Source: Streptomyces hokutonensis
Lineage (GTDB): Bacteria; Actinomycetota; Actinomycetes; Streptomycetales; Streptomycetaceae
Direction of reading: 5' to 3'
Assembly: GCF_000376565.1 (NCBI RefSeq)
Contig: NZ_BARG01000043.1
Coordinates: 1-64,000, forward strand
DNA length: 64,000 bases
Part shown: positions 34,641-43,392 of the stretch, in pieces
How the letters are laid out: the number at the start of each line of letters is the position of its first letter
Numbering within the stretch: position 1 is the stretch's first letter
Notes under the pieces: model-generated
What the model saw: only the letters and a program-made list of their open reading frames with translations
What the model was told of the DNA's origin: nothing
Database searches by the model: none
Made by a program: the position numbers and the translations under genes

Positions 34641-35153
34641 TCAGCGGGATCGGCCGGCGGTGGCTTTGGGCAGGGCCGCTGCCGGCCGCGCCGTGGTGAG
34701 TGCGGGGGCCTTCGGCCAGCCGAATGAGGCGGCGAGATCGCTGCAGCCTTCGGGGGTGAGGTGGACCCGCTCGTTGTGGAGCCACTGCGGGAATTTCTCG
34801 CGGTCCACAAGGCGGCGGGCTTCCAGGGCGCGAATGGTGCTGATGCTCACGCGGAGGTTCTCGTGGCGGACGAAGGGCTTGTTGCGGTCGATCGTCACGT
34901 CGCCCCGCGCGACGGCGCGCAGCGCGACATCCTGAGCGGCGGTGAGGACAGGTGGCTGGTAGAGCGGCGGGAAGCCCCGGCGAGAGCGCTCGGTGACGAA
35001 CAGCTCAGCGGTCGCCAGCGCGTCGTCGGCCCCGAGCGCGGTCAGATGCGTGACGAGGGTGACGCGCCTGCCGGCCTCCCACCGGGCCTGGTGGTCGGTC
35101 AGTGCGACCAGCCGCGAACCGTCGATCTCGACGGGAAGTCCGGCGCGCGTCAT
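34641..35153 (-). CDS. Winged-helix protein, paralogue 1 (C-terminal half)
   Basis: The 170-residue product ends in a winged-helix-like region: ENLRVSISTIRALEARRLVD, then NERVHLTPEGCSDLAASFGW. Two paralogues (36197-37057 and 37082-37846) carry the same kind of domain behind a longer helical N-terminus. Here that N-terminus is encoded separately by the gene at 35150, whose TGA overlaps this ATG (ATGA). Either the gene split or a one-base loss created two coupled ORFs. DNA binding is inferred. Confidence 0.6.
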   Translation of the reverse strand: MTRAGLPVEIDGSRLVALTDHQARWEAGRRVTLVTHLTALGADDALATAELFVTERSRRGFPPLYQPPVLTAAQDVALRAVARGDVTIDRNKPFVRHENLRVSISTIRALEARRLVDREKFPQWLHNERVHLTPEGCSDLAASFGWPKAPALTTARPAAALPKATAGRSR

Positions 35154-35464
35154 GTCGAGGATTTCGGCGCCGTCCAGGAGAGGTCGGCTGCGCCTGCGGC
35201 CAGTTGGGCCATCTGGCGGACGCGCGCGTACACGGAGCGGATCGCGGGGCTGTGGTACATCATCCGCTGGGCGTTGAGGGTGTCCACGATGTCCAGCGCC
35301 GATCGGGCCAACTGCCTTGCGGAGGCGGCCTGTTGGGTGAGGCCGGCTGCGGTGCGGGTGCCGCCCAGCGGGTGCCGTAGGAGTGTGTCGTTGTGCCGGG
35401 TGAAGTCGGCGCCCAGGAGCAGGAGTTGTTCGGCGGGGGCGGTGGATGCGGTGTTCGGGGTCAG
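35150..35464 (-). CDS. Helical N-terminal half of a split winged-helix gene, non-canonical start
   Basis: The frame encodes AEQLLLLGADFTRHNDTLLR and MAQLAAGAADLSWTAP, matching in layout the N-terminus of the intact paralogue at 37082-37846 (VERLLHLADLYTRHNDSLDI). There is no ATG, GTG or TTG between its in-frame upstream stop and the conserved region. CTG 35464 is the nearest near-cognate codon but has only a weak GAAACGG upstream. It is either translated from CTG or is a broken gene. Its stop overlaps the next ATG. Confidence 0.45.
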   Translation of the reverse strand: MTPNTASTAPAEQLLLLGADFTRHNDTLLRHPLGGTRTAAGLTQQAASARQLARSALDIVDTLNAQRMMYHSPAIRSVYARVRQMAQLAAGAADLSWTAPKSST

Positions 35465-35486
35465 CGCGGAGCCGTTTCGGTCGGGG

Positions 35487-36200
35487 TCAGCGGCGGCGTG
35501 CGGCGCGGTCGAGCTGGGCGAGGGCGTGATGGACGTGTGGATTCACCGGGGCGTCGCGGACGGGGGTGATCAGGGCGCTGTTCGCGTGCCGCGTGATGAC
35601 GGGCACATCGGCGTACGCCCGCTCCACGGCCAAGGGCGTGGCCAGAGCGTCGAAGAAATTGCGGACGAGCGCCTCGGGTGCGTCCTGCGTGAACGTGGCC
35701 AGCGGCGCGTCTTCGCAGTAGAGGTGCTCGACCCGCCAGGAGATGTCCTCGCCGGGTGTGTGGTGCAGTCGGCAGTACCGGTCGGGTGAGGTGAGGACGT
35801 CACCGTGGGCGGACCAGTCGTGCAGCGCGGCGAGTTGGTCCAGGGGCATGTCCGTGATCGGGATGCGGTCGGCGTGACGGGCATCGCCGAGCAGCTGGGG
35901 CAGCGCCTGGGTGACGGCGGCGACGGCCTCCAGGGGCGCGTCCCTGCTGAACATCACTTCCCAGAACGGCTCATGGTGGGCGACGGTGACCCACCGGCCA
36001 AGGGGGTGCAGCGGGTTGAAGTCGAGGAACAGACTGGCGTCGGGACTGTCGATCCTGATGTGCCCGGTGTCGGCGTCGTGTTCGTGGCGCCAGCCGAAGA
36101 GGTGGATGAGCGGTCCGATCACGTCGGCGATCCGGTCACCGGCGCCGGCCATGTACCGGGGCGACACCATGACCCGGTCGTCGGGTATATACGGGTTCAC
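35487..36200 (-). CDS. DUF317 protein
   Basis: GTG 36200 overlaps the upstream stop (GTGA), giving 237 residues. DUF317 pattern: VMVSPRYMAGAGDRIADVIG, HIRIDSPDASLFLDFNPLHP, WVTVAHHEPFWEVMFSRDAP, and a second unit VLTSPDRYCRLHHTPGEDIS, WRVEHLY. It shares the opening V-x-P-R-(Y/H)-(M/L)-A-G-x-G-D with the other DUF317 proteins of the element. The tail ends AARRR. Function unknown. Confidence 0.75.
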   Translation of the reverse strand: MNPYIPDDRVMVSPRYMAGAGDRIADVIGPLIHLFGWRHEHDADTGHIRIDSPDASLFLDFNPLHPLGRWVTVAHHEPFWEVMFSRDAPLEAVAAVTQALPQLLGDARHADRIPITDMPLDQLAALHDWSAHGDVLTSPDRYCRLHHTPGEDISWRVEHLYCEDAPLATFTQDAPEALVRNFFDALATPLAVERAYADVPVITRHANSALITPVRDAPVNPHVHHALAQLDRAARRR

Positions 36201-37057
36201 CGGCTTACCCCCTGCCTCGCCGCGGACTTGGGCGGCGTTGCCGCTGTGGCTGCCGGCGCGGCGTGCGGGCGTGGGTGGGCCACGGTGCGCTGGCCCAGCT
36301 CGGTGACGGTGATCTTCTGGCCGTTGTACAGCGACGTGCTGGTGTCGGCGGTGACCATTCCGTGCCTGGCCAGGGCCCGGTAGGTGGCGATGGACACGCG
36401 GACGCCGTCGCTGGTCGCTACGCGTGTGACGCCCGCCCCGCGCTGGAGACTCTCATACAGTCGGCCGCCGCCCACGAGAGACGCGAGGGCGTCGTACTGG
36501 GGGTGGGTGAGAGCGGGCGCGGTTGTCTGCTGAGCGGATGCCGCCTGGTGGTTCTGTGCGGATGCCAGGTCATCGGTGATGCCGTGGGCCAGGTAGCGGC
36601 ATCCGATCGCGCTCAGGTCGAGTTGGTGAGTGGCATCGTCGAGGTGACCGGTCATCTGCGGAGTCGCCTCGGCATGCCGTGCGGCCCGTACCGCCTGGTC
36701 GTCGGCCGGAGTGGGACCGTCGGCGTCCTGCTGGCCCTCGTAGGGGTTGGCGAGTAGTGCGTGGGCGATGTCGGTGCCGGCGAGCGACGAGGAGGACACG
36801 ATCGAGGCCAGCAGATTCAGGCTGGCGCGGCTGCCGGCGATGTCGGTGTACGCGCTGTTGTCGAGCGTGGTCAGTCGGGCTACGGCGGTGGCCGTGAGGT
36901 CCTGCGCCTTGATCAAGAGGGGGCTGATGCGACATAGCGCGTCCGTGCCGGGGGTGTAGGAGACGTCGCGTACGCGTGCGCGGAGGGCTTCGAAGTCACC
37001 TGCGAGGGCGCGGAGTTGGCGGACGAATTCCTTGAGGTCGAGTGGGGGTGCGGAGAT
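36197..37057 (-). CDS. Winged-helix protein, paralogue 2, probable ATC start
   Basis: The conserved protein begins LKEFVRQLRALAGDFEALRA and ends in a winged-helix-like region (DGVRVSIATYRALARHGMVT, GQKITVTELGQRTV). From the in-frame TGA of the upstream gene to this region there is no ATG, GTG or TTG. ATC 37057 lies eight bases after AGGAG and is the best start, giving 286 residues. A canonical start at 36916 (ATG/TTG zone) would discard about 47 conserved-looking residues. The stop overlaps the DUF317 GTG. Confidence 0.6.
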   Translation of the reverse strand: MSAPPLDLKEFVRQLRALAGDFEALRARVRDVSYTPGTDALCRISPLLIKAQDLTATAVARLTTLDNSAYTDIAGSRASLNLLASIVSSSSLAGTDIAHALLANPYEGQQDADGPTPADDQAVRAARHAEATPQMTGHLDDATHQLDLSAIGCRYLAHGITDDLASAQNHQAASAQQTTAPALTHPQYDALASLVGGGRLYESLQRGAGVTRVATSDGVRVSIATYRALARHGMVTADTSTSLYNGQKITVTELGQRTVAHPRPHAAPAATAATPPKSAARQGVSR

Positions 37058-37081
37058 GGGGTGGGCTCCTGGGGCGGCGGT

Positions 37082-37846
37082 TCAGTGGCTTCGGGCTGTT
37101 GCCTGCGTGGCGGTGGGGCTCGGGCGGGGCGTCGTACGGGGGGCGCTGCCGGGCTCGGTCAGGGGTAGTCCGAGGACGGAGGCGAGGGCGGTGATGCCTG
37201 CCGGTGTGAGGCGCACGCGGTCCTGGGCCGGGCCGCCGGCGTAGGCGGCGCGCGCGGAGTGCGGGGTCCGTTCGGCGAGGTCCTTCGACTCCAGGGCCCG
37301 CAGCGTGCTCATGAGGACCTTGGGCTCCCGGGAACGCGTGAAGTCCCGGCCCAGGGAGCTGCTGGCCACGACGTGACCGCAGGCGATCTGCGCCAGGGCG
37401 GTGCGCTGGGCGGCGGTGAGCCGTTCATCCGGTGCCAGGGCGGTCGACCCGTGACGTCGCCTGCTCTCTGCGGCGAGAGCCGCGGCGCAGCCGACCGCGG
37501 CTTCGGGAGCCAGCGCGGTCAGTTCACGGGCAGCCTGGATGCCGTGGTCGGCGGACGCGGTGCTGAGGAAGGCGAGCTGCTTCAGCCGCACCACGGTCTC
37601 CGTCAACTCCGTGCTCTCGTAGAGCCGTTCACCCTGGATGGCCTTGACGGCGACGCGAGTCTCAGACGCCAGGCGCTGTGCGGAGACGACGTGGACCTCC
37701 GGCTCGGGCGCGGTCGCGGTGAGCAGGACGATGTCGAGCGAGTCGTTGTGCCGGGTGTAGAGATCGGCGAGGTGGAGCAGCCGCTCGACGGGCGTCAGCG
37801 GTGGCGGCACGTCGAACAACAGGGTGTCGGCGGGCAGCGTGCTCAT
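37082..37846 (-). CDS. Winged-helix protein, paralogue 3 (intact)
   Basis: The 254-residue product has an N-terminal helical region (TPVERLLHLADLYTRHNDSL), a central helical region, and a C-terminal winged-helix-like part (EPKVLMSTLRALESKDLAER, QDRVRLTPAGITALASVLGL). It serves as the full-length reference for its two relatives. ATG 37846 overlaps the upstream stop (ATGA). The tail is Pro/Thr-rich and basic. It is probably a DNA-binding accessory protein, by inference. Confidence 0.6.
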   Translation of the reverse strand: MSTLPADTLLFDVPPPLTPVERLLHLADLYTRHNDSLDIVLLTATAPEPEVHVVSAQRLASETRVAVKAIQGERLYESTELTETVVRLKQLAFLSTASADHGIQAARELTALAPEAAVGCAAALAAESRRRHGSTALAPDERLTAAQRTALAQIACGHVVASSSLGRDFTRSREPKVLMSTLRALESKDLAERTPHSARAAYAGGPAQDRVRLTPAGITALASVLGLPLTEPGSAPRTTPRPSPTATQATARSH

Positions 37847-38430
37847 GCGCTGCGCCTCACGGTCGCAGCGCGTCGGGGTACGGCGGCGGCCGTGCTCGGC
37901 GTTGGGGGACGGCGCGGTCCGTCAAGGCAGGCGCGGGCCGCTTCCAGGGCTTGGCCGGCGTCGTCGAGATGGACACGCAGTCGACGGTGAAGGTCGATCG
38001 CGTCGAGCTGCCCCTGGAGGGAGGCTGGCGCGGGCCGGGCGAACGAGACGAGCGGGGCGAGGGCCTGTGTGTAGTGGGCGACGGCACGTCCGAGGTGACC
38101 GGCCGTCAGGCCCAGCACCTCGGCCGACGGACGGGCCGGCGCATCGGGATTCGCGGGCAGGAGGCGGTACTCGGAGTCGGCTGCCGTACGGGCGACGAGG
38201 TGACACAGCAGGTCGACGTGCCGGATCGCGGTGAACAGGCCATGACCGTCCGGGGTGATGCGGTGATCGGGGATGTCGGCGGCGACGGAGTCCAGTGCCT
38301 CGCTCAGCTCCATGTCGTCCAGGTCGACGGGCTCATAGGTGTGAATGGGCGCCTCCGTAGGCGAGTTGAGTCGGGAGAGGGACGCGTGAGCTGGATCTGT
38401 GTCTCGGGTCCCCAGGGGTATTTGGAGCAC
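37843..38430 (-). CDS. Hypothetical helical protein
   Basis: The product is up to 195 residues from GTG 38430, but the ribosome site is weak; ATG 38313 is an alternative. The central part is helical (FTAIRHVDLLCHLVARTAAD, GHLGRAVAHYTQALAPLVSF, LDDAGQALEAARACLD). The end is Pro-rich and basic (VPRRAATVRRSA). No family recognised. Four-base overlap with the next gene indicates coupling. Confidence 0.5.
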   Translation of the reverse strand: MLQIPLGTRDTDPAHASLSRLNSPTEAPIHTYEPVDLDDMELSEALDSVAADIPDHRITPDGHGLFTAIRHVDLLCHLVARTAADSEYRLLPANPDAPARPSAEVLGLTAGHLGRAVAHYTQALAPLVSFARPAPASLQGQLDAIDLHRRLRVHLDDAGQALEAARACLDGPRRPPTPSTAAAVPRRAATVRRSA

Positions 38431-38555
38431 GACGTGTCGGCGGCTGGTGGTACTGGCCTGCCCGGTCGCCGGCGAGATGGAGCTGTGGGCCCGGCGTGGT
38501 GCCGGGGGCGACGGTGATCAGTGCGGGACTGCCGTACGGCACGGGATGGGAGACG

Positions 38556-39161
38556 TCAGTGCCGGGCGTGGGGCGTGCTGGCCGTGGCGGGTGGAGGAGG
38601 GGTACTCGGTGGGATGGTGAGCGGTGGGCCCGCGATCACGGTGCTGGGGTGGGCGGCGACGGGGGCGGCGAGAGAGCGGTCGATGTGCTGCTGGTCCTCG
38701 TTGCGGACGGCGGCGGAGGCCAGACGCCGCGAGAGCCGCTGGGCCAGTGCCTGGTAGGTCGTGGCCGCACGATCCATTTCGACGCAGGCCCGTCGAAGGT
38801 GGTTGCGGCTGGTGCTGGGGGTGGGGTCGGCGCCCCCGTACAGCAGGATTTCCGTGCGGCTGCTGATGGCGATGGTGCACAGGGCGGAGGCGAGGGACAC
38901 CTGCGCGCAGGCTTCCGCGAGATGGGCGACGTTCTCCCGGCCGTACGTCATGGCGGCGTACTGGCTGCTGGACAGGTCGTGGAGCTGCCTCGTGCACGTG
39001 ATCGCCAGCTCGTGCAGACGCAGGACAGGGGGCGCGAGTTGATCGATGGGGGCGAGGATCTCCTCCTCCCGGACCCGTTCCACTTCCTCGGTCAGGGTCT
39101 CCAGTGTGCGAGCCACCTGGCCGAGGAGGCGGGTCTGCTCGGCCAGGTCGACTATCTGCAA
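38556..39161 (-). CDS. Hypothetical helical protein next to VirD4
   Basis: TTG 39161 lies six bases after GGAG and gives 201 residues; a TTG at 39173 is less well placed. Four long helices are predicted from LLGQVARTLETLTEEVERVR, PPVLRLHELAITCTRQLHDL, ENVAHLAEACAQVSLASALC and RNHLRRACVEMDRAATTYQA. A Pro/Thr tail ends TPHARH. It resembles in layout several other small helical proteins in this element and could be a secretion or mating accessory. Confidence 0.5.
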   Translation of the reverse strand: MQIVDLAEQTRLLGQVARTLETLTEEVERVREEEILAPIDQLAPPVLRLHELAITCTRQLHDLSSSQYAAMTYGRENVAHLAEACAQVSLASALCTIAISSRTEILLYGGADPTPSTSRNHLRRACVEMDRAATTYQALAQRLSRRLASAAVRNEDQQHIDRSLAAPVAAHPSTVIAGPPLTIPPSTPPPPATASTPHARH

Positions 39162-39221
39162 TGCGAACTCCAATAGAAGCGAGGGGACACCACGCGCTCT
39201 CGACGAGTGCGCGGGCGGGTG

Positions 39222-41006
39222 TTAGGCGGCCGTGCCGTAGTCGCCCTGGCGGGGGGTGTGCTTGGCGACGGCACGGGCGGTGATGGCCTGGGAGGCACGG
39301 GCGGAGGCGGCGGCGAGTTCGTCGGCGCCGGGCTCCGCGTACCAGGGGCGCAGGTCGAGCATCGCGGCGCGCAGGCCGGTGGCGAAGACGAGGGCGGTGC
39401 CCTTGGGCAGGGCGCGGATCGCGTCCGCGGGCAGGATCCGTTCCTGCCGCATCGACACGGAGGTCGACTTCCCCGACTCGGAGGTGGAGGTCGAGGTGGT
39501 TTCCACGTCGTGGTCGCCGATGAGGCGGGAGAGCTTGTCGGCGAAATCGGGGTCGTCGATGCCGGAGCCGATCACCTTGACGGTCGAGGCGGACCACAGG
39601 GCGTCCATGCCCGTGTCGCCCCAGACCTTCTGGCCCTGCCGGTAGGACTGCAGGATCGTGATCGGGATGATCCCGCGCGAGCCCAAGTGGCTGTACAGGT
39701 CGGGGAGATCGGAGATCTTGCAGACGTTGGCGGCCTCGTCGAGGATCGCGAGCATCGGCGGGTCGAGGCGCCCGCCGGCGCGTTCGGCCTGGGCGGTCGC
39801 GGCCCGCATCACGGAGTCCGCGCACGCGGCGATCAGCGCCGAGGCGCCGCCTCCGCCGTCCTTCGACAGCAGATACAGGGTGTCGGTGGAGGTGACGAAC
39901 TGCGTGGGCCGGAACTCCGGGACGTCCTTCTGCGGCGTGATCCAGGCGGCGATCTCGGAGTTGAGGAGGGCCGCGGCGTACTGGCGGGCGGTCTCGTAGA
40001 TCCCGTCGCGGGTTTCGGGCGGCCCTTCGACGGTGCCCTTGAGCTGCGCGGCAACCGCGGTGAAACCGTGGTCGCGCAGGATGTCCAGCGGGGTGCGGTC
40101 GGCGGGGAACGCCAGCCACTGCATCACGTCGATGATCGGGCGTTCGTCGAGCGCGGCGGCGAGAAAAAGCTGGCTGAGGATGTTGGATCCGGCCTTGGAC
40201 CAGAAATCGCCCTGCTGACTCGCGTCCACCGAGGCGGCGAGGAAGTGGCCGGCCAGTCTTCCGGCTCCGTCGAGGGTTTTGGCGTCGGCCAAGGGGTTCC
40301 ACCACATCGCGCGTGCGACATGCGCGATCTGCTGCGGGTCCATCGACCACACCTGTCCGACGCGGGAGCGGGCGTCATGGCTGGCGGTGAAGGCATCCCC
40401 GGCGGCCTTGTTCGAGGTCAGCAGGACCGGACCGGGGGCGTTGAGGATGGATGGGATCGCGAGGCTGGTGGTCTTCCCGGACCGGGGAGCCATGATCGCG
40501 ACGGCGACGTCCTCGTATCCCATCCTCACCTCATGGCGAGTGCCCTGGAGGGTGCCGAGGAGGATGCCGGTGTCGGCGGCGTCGATGTGCTTGGTGTTCT
40601 TCAGGCTCGGGCGCAGGGAGCGGGCCTTGGCGGTGATCGCCTTGGCCATCAGGGGTTCGACGTCCCTGGCCTTGGCCATACCGGTGATCTTCTTACGGTT
40701 GCCGCCGCGGTTCTTGTGCCGGGCCCACAGGAGGCCGGCTGTGGCGCCGAGGGTGAGGAGGACGGTGGCCGGGACGATGCGCGTGCCGATCAGGAGGGAT
40801 GTTTCTCCGGCCGCGGGCCAGAGCTGATCGGGGTGCAGGAGGGCGGCGGCCGGCTGGTAGGGCGCCCAGGTGCCTCCGGTGAGGCGGGCGGTGATGTTGC
40901 CGGACAGCCAGGCGAGGTGGGAGAGGGGGACGACGACGGCCAGGACACCCAGCAGGAGCCGGAAGGCGAGATCGTAGCCGTCGTTGTTGCTGGAGGAAGG
41001 AGTCAA
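39222..41006 (-). CDS. VirD4/TraG-type coupling protein
   Basis: The 594-residue product has two N-terminal membrane helices (about 14-34 and 72-94), a P-loop APRSGKTT at 173-180 and a Walker B PPMLAILDEAANVCKISDLP further on, with the TraG/VirD4 pattern VWGDTGMDALWSASTVKVIG and TALVFATG. Coupling proteins bring the relaxosome to the type IV secretion channel and are hexameric ATPases at the inner membrane. Start is TTG 41006 with a weak ribosome site. Most Streptomyces plasmids use FtsK-like TraB instead, so this marks a type IV secretion-like system. Confidence 0.88.
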   Translation of the reverse strand: MTPSSSNNDGYDLAFRLLLGVLAVVVPLSHLAWLSGNITARLTGGTWAPYQPAAALLHPDQLWPAAGETSLLIGTRIVPATVLLTLGATAGLLWARHKNRGGNRKKITGMAKARDVEPLMAKAITAKARSLRPSLKNTKHIDAADTGILLGTLQGTRHEVRMGYEDVAVAIMAPRSGKTTSLAIPSILNAPGPVLLTSNKAAGDAFTASHDARSRVGQVWSMDPQQIAHVARAMWWNPLADAKTLDGAGRLAGHFLAASVDASQQGDFWSKAGSNILSQLFLAAALDERPIIDVMQWLAFPADRTPLDILRDHGFTAVAAQLKGTVEGPPETRDGIYETARQYAAALLNSEIAAWITPQKDVPEFRPTQFVTSTDTLYLLSKDGGGGASALIAACADSVMRAATAQAERAGGRLDPPMLAILDEAANVCKISDLPDLYSHLGSRGIIPITILQSYRQGQKVWGDTGMDALWSASTVKVIGSGIDDPDFADKLSRLIGDHDVETTSTSTSESGKSTSVSMRQERILPADAIRALPKGTALVFATGLRAAMLDLRPWYAEPGADELAAASARASQAITARAVAKHTPRQGDYGTAA

Positions 41007-41039
41007 GGGCGCGGTGTGCTTCGGTGCGGGGACGGGGGG

Positions 41040-41813
41040 TCAGCGGCTGCGGCCGGGGCCGGGTGGCTGCCCGGGCGGGGCGCTCGGCGGTGAGGCGGGC
41101 GGAGCGTGGCGGGCGCTGAGTGTGTGCACACGGTCGTCCAGGGCGAAGGCGACCAGAGCTGCGCGCATGCCGACCTGGGTGCGGGTGACGAGGCGGGGGT
41201 TGAGCGTTGGCGGGCGCCATGTGTCGATGACGCGCGCGACCGGAGTGGGGTCGGTCAGCGACGCGGTGAACGCGGCGATCAGGCGGGAGGGCGTGTGTTC
41301 GCTGAAGTGGGCGTGCCACACGATCCGGGAGCCGTTGACCATGACGGTGGCGAACCAGACACTGGCCTCGTCGGGGCGTTGGAGGAACGCGGTGCCGTCC
41401 GGCGAGACCAGCCCGTTGCGAGTACCGGCGGGGGTCCAGTTGGCCTGCCGGAGTACGTCGTAGGGGTCCGGCGCCGTAGCCGTGTCCGCTGCTGGGTCGG
41501 TGAGTGCGTCGGTGACGGCTGCGATGAACTCAACGGGGGTACGGGCTCCGAAACTCGCATACCAGGCCGGTGTTGCCGGTTCGGGGGCGTGGTGGAGGGT
41601 CCACCACTGGGCGTCGGGGTCGGGCTCCAGGCGCAGCAGCGCTGTCTGGTCGGGGCTGGTGAGCACGACGTCGGGTGTCAGCGGTTCGTGTTCCAGGCTC
41701 CAGCCGCAGGCGCGGTGGAGGGGAACGGTGATCCACGTGGGATCGCCGCCGCCGGCCAGGTGGCGCGGCGCGACATAGTCGACCACGATCCTCTCGTCGG
41801 GGAACCTGCTCAC
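41040..41813 (-). CDS. DUF317 protein
   Basis: GTG 41813 overlaps the upstream stop (GTGA); 257 residues. Two DUF317 units are visible: VVDYVAPRHLAGGGDPTWIT ... VVLTSPDQTALLRLEPDPDA ... WWTLHHAPEP, then NGLVSPDGTAFLQRPDEASV ... WFATVMVNGSRIVWHAHFSE. The tail is Pro/Gly/Arg-rich. It lies directly downstream of nothing but 33 bases before VirD4, so co-expression with conjugation genes is likely. Confidence 0.75.
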   Translation of the reverse strand: MSRFPDERIVVDYVAPRHLAGGGDPTWITVPLHRACGWSLEHEPLTPDVVLTSPDQTALLRLEPDPDAQWWTLHHAPEPATPAWYASFGARTPVEFIAAVTDALTDPAADTATAPDPYDVLRQANWTPAGTRNGLVSPDGTAFLQRPDEASVWFATVMVNGSRIVWHAHFSEHTPSRLIAAFTASLTDPTPVARVIDTWRPPTLNPRLVTRTQVGMRAALVAFALDDRVHTLSARHAPPASPPSAPPGQPPGPGRSR

Positions 41814-42385
41814 CTGCGCACCTCGACCGTCCGGCCGGCGGCAGGCGCCGGTGTACGCGGCGGGGGTGCCAGAGGCGAAGGGGCGTGCCGGGCGGCGGAG
41901 TTGATGTCGCCGATGACGTGGCCGTGGGTGGCCCAGTCGTCGAGATAGCTCCAGCACTCGGCGTGGTGCTCGGCGAGGGCGTCATCGAAAGCCGGTGTGC
42001 CGGGCGTGGCGTCGGCGGCGAGGGCGTCGCGGGTGCGCAGCCATTGTTCGTGCAGGGCGTCGAGTTGATCGAGCGCGGTGTGCAGGACGCCGAGCCGGTA
42101 GCCCCAGTGAGACTGCACCGAGCCAGGCGGCAGGCGGGGCAACTGCACGCCGGCGGTGGCCAACAGATGGCGGGCGCCGGCGCCTAGGGTCTCGAACGCG
42201 GCGGCGGTGTCGGCGTCGCGCTGACTCTGGCGCAGCCCGTAGGCGTGGTCGTCGTGGGGCCAGCCGTCGAGGTCGGTGTGCTCGTCGGAGTAGAGGTCCC
42301 AGGCGTCGTGGATCTTCTCGCTGTCGCGGAGGAAGACATCGAGGTGGTGCAGGAAGTCGCGGTGAACGAGATGGTCGAAGGAGAT
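41810..42385 (-). CDS. Hypothetical helical protein, probable ATC start
   Basis: The conserved-looking frame starts FDHLVHRDFLHHLDVFLRDS and continues GWPHDDHAYGLRQSQRDADT and LHTALDQLDALHEQWLRTRD. Between GAAAGGA, just after the stop of the upstream gene, and this region there is no ATG, GTG or TTG. ATC 42385 lies eight bases after AAAGGA and is the best start (191 residues). The longer frame to ATG 42688 runs antiphase through the upstream DUF317 gene. No family recognised; His/Asp-rich. Confidence 0.5.
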   Translation of the reverse strand: MSFDHLVHRDFLHHLDVFLRDSEKIHDAWDLYSDEHTDLDGWPHDDHAYGLRQSQRDADTAAAFETLGAGARHLLATAGVQLPRLPPGSVQSHWGYRLGVLHTALDQLDALHEQWLRTRDALAADATPGTPAFDDALAEHHAECWSYLDDWATHGHVIGDINSAARHAPSPLAPPPRTPAPAAGRTVEVRR

Positions 42386-42404
42386 CGGGTGGATCCTTTC
42401 GGGA

Positions 42405-43232
42405 TCAGCGGCGCGGGGCCGGAAGAGGGGCCGGAGCCGGTGGCGGGGCTGCCGCTGTCCTGGGGGCCGGTTGCTGTCGGCGTGCGGCGCGTGCTTGTAC
42501 GCGGATCGCGTCGAGTCGGCTGGTGTGCGCCGCGACGACCTGCTGCGGCGTGAGCTGGCTGGGCTGTTTGACGGCGCTGTAATGGGCGGTGCGGTCGTAC
42601 ATGCCGCGCTGGAGCGGGGCCGGGTCGGCGAGGACGGCGACGAACGCGTCGACCAGGTGGAGGGGCGTGTGGCTGCCGAACGAGGCACGCCAGAGGTGGC
42701 GGCCCCAGTGAGTGCCGTGTCCGGGCTCGCACACCTCGATGGTCCAGAACCTGACGCTGTGACCGTCGACGAATTGGCGTTCGGCGTGACACATGCCGTC
42801 GGGCGAGTGCGCCGTGTCCACCGTGTCGGTGGTCCAGTTCGCCGAGTGCAGCGTACGGAAGGGGTCGCTCTCCTCGGTCGGCTGTGGGGCGAGAAGGGCG
42901 TCGGTCATTGCGGTGAGGAGTTCGGCGGGCACGAGTTCGCCGAATGCCGCGTTCCAGCCGGGCTCGGTGCCGGTGGGTTTGGCCCGCAGCGTCCACCAGG
43001 TGGAGGTGGCGGACTGCGGGTCGAACTGGAGGTTGTAGCGGTGGTCGGGGCTGGTGAGGATGATCTCGGGGCTGAGCACATCGGAGGTGCGCTGCCATCC
43101 GGCGGCGGCCAGGCCGTGGGTGACGTGGCGTCCGTCGCCGGGACCGGCGAGGTGGCGGGGGCTGGTGTCGAAGGGGAGCCGCCAGAGGTGAGTGTCGGCG
43201 AAGGCCGCGAGCTGCTTCTCGCTTACCGGCAT
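42405..43232 (-). CDS. DUF317 protein
   Basis: ATG 43232 follows GGAAGGAC; 275 residues. DUF317 units: RLPFDTSPRHLAGPGDGRHV ... IILTSPDHRYNLQFDPQSAT ... WWTLRAKPTG and TAHSPDGMCHAERQFVDGHS ... WRASFGSHTPLHLVDAFV. The C-terminus is a Pro/Ala tail ending PAPRR. The start overlaps the end of the small gene at 43223. Confidence 0.75.
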   Translation of the reverse strand: MPVSEKQLAAFADTHLWRLPFDTSPRHLAGPGDGRHVTHGLAAAGWQRTSDVLSPEIILTSPDHRYNLQFDPQSATSTWWTLRAKPTGTEPGWNAAFGELVPAELLTAMTDALLAPQPTEESDPFRTLHSANWTTDTVDTAHSPDGMCHAERQFVDGHSVRFWTIEVCEPGHGTHWGRHLWRASFGSHTPLHLVDAFVAVLADPAPLQRGMYDRTAHYSAVKQPSQLTPQQVVAAHTSRLDAIRVQARAARRQQPAPRTAAAPPPAPAPLPAPRR

Positions 43233-43363
43233 CGGCCGTCCTTCCGGGCGCTCGGCGACGTGTCCAGGTACAGAGGGTGCGCGGGGCTCTCGCGCACGGC
43301 ATCGGCGCGACGGAAGAGGTTGTCGCCGGCGGTGTGGACGGCCTCGGGGGTGCGTGCGGGCAC
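43223..43363 (-). CDS. Small hypothetical protein
   Basis: GTG 43363 has an AGGAGTCCT ribosome site and opens a 46-residue product (TPEAVHTAGDNLFRRADAVR, LYLDTSPSARKDGRCR). It overlaps the next gene by ten bases. No family recognised; the clear ribosome site is the main support. Confidence 0.45.
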   Translation of the reverse strand: MPARTPEAVHTAGDNLFRRADAVRESPAHPLYLDTSPSARKDGRCR

Positions 43364-43392
43364 AGGACTCCTGAGAGGTCGGCGGGGGAGGG

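Noticed and set aside
35540..35789. Plus-strand frame 34761-35789 as a gene inside the element
   Set aside because: All other genes in the region are leftward and this frame mirrors three of them.
38518..40350. A 610-codon minus-strand frame overlapping VirD4 and its neighbour
   Set aside because: It is an out-of-phase shadow (Arg/Pro/His-rich) of the VirD4 and helical-protein genes on the same strand.
39207..41093. A 628-codon plus-strand frame opposite VirD4
   Set aside because: Same codon-mirror artefact; the minus-strand frame has clear Walker motifs and membrane helices.
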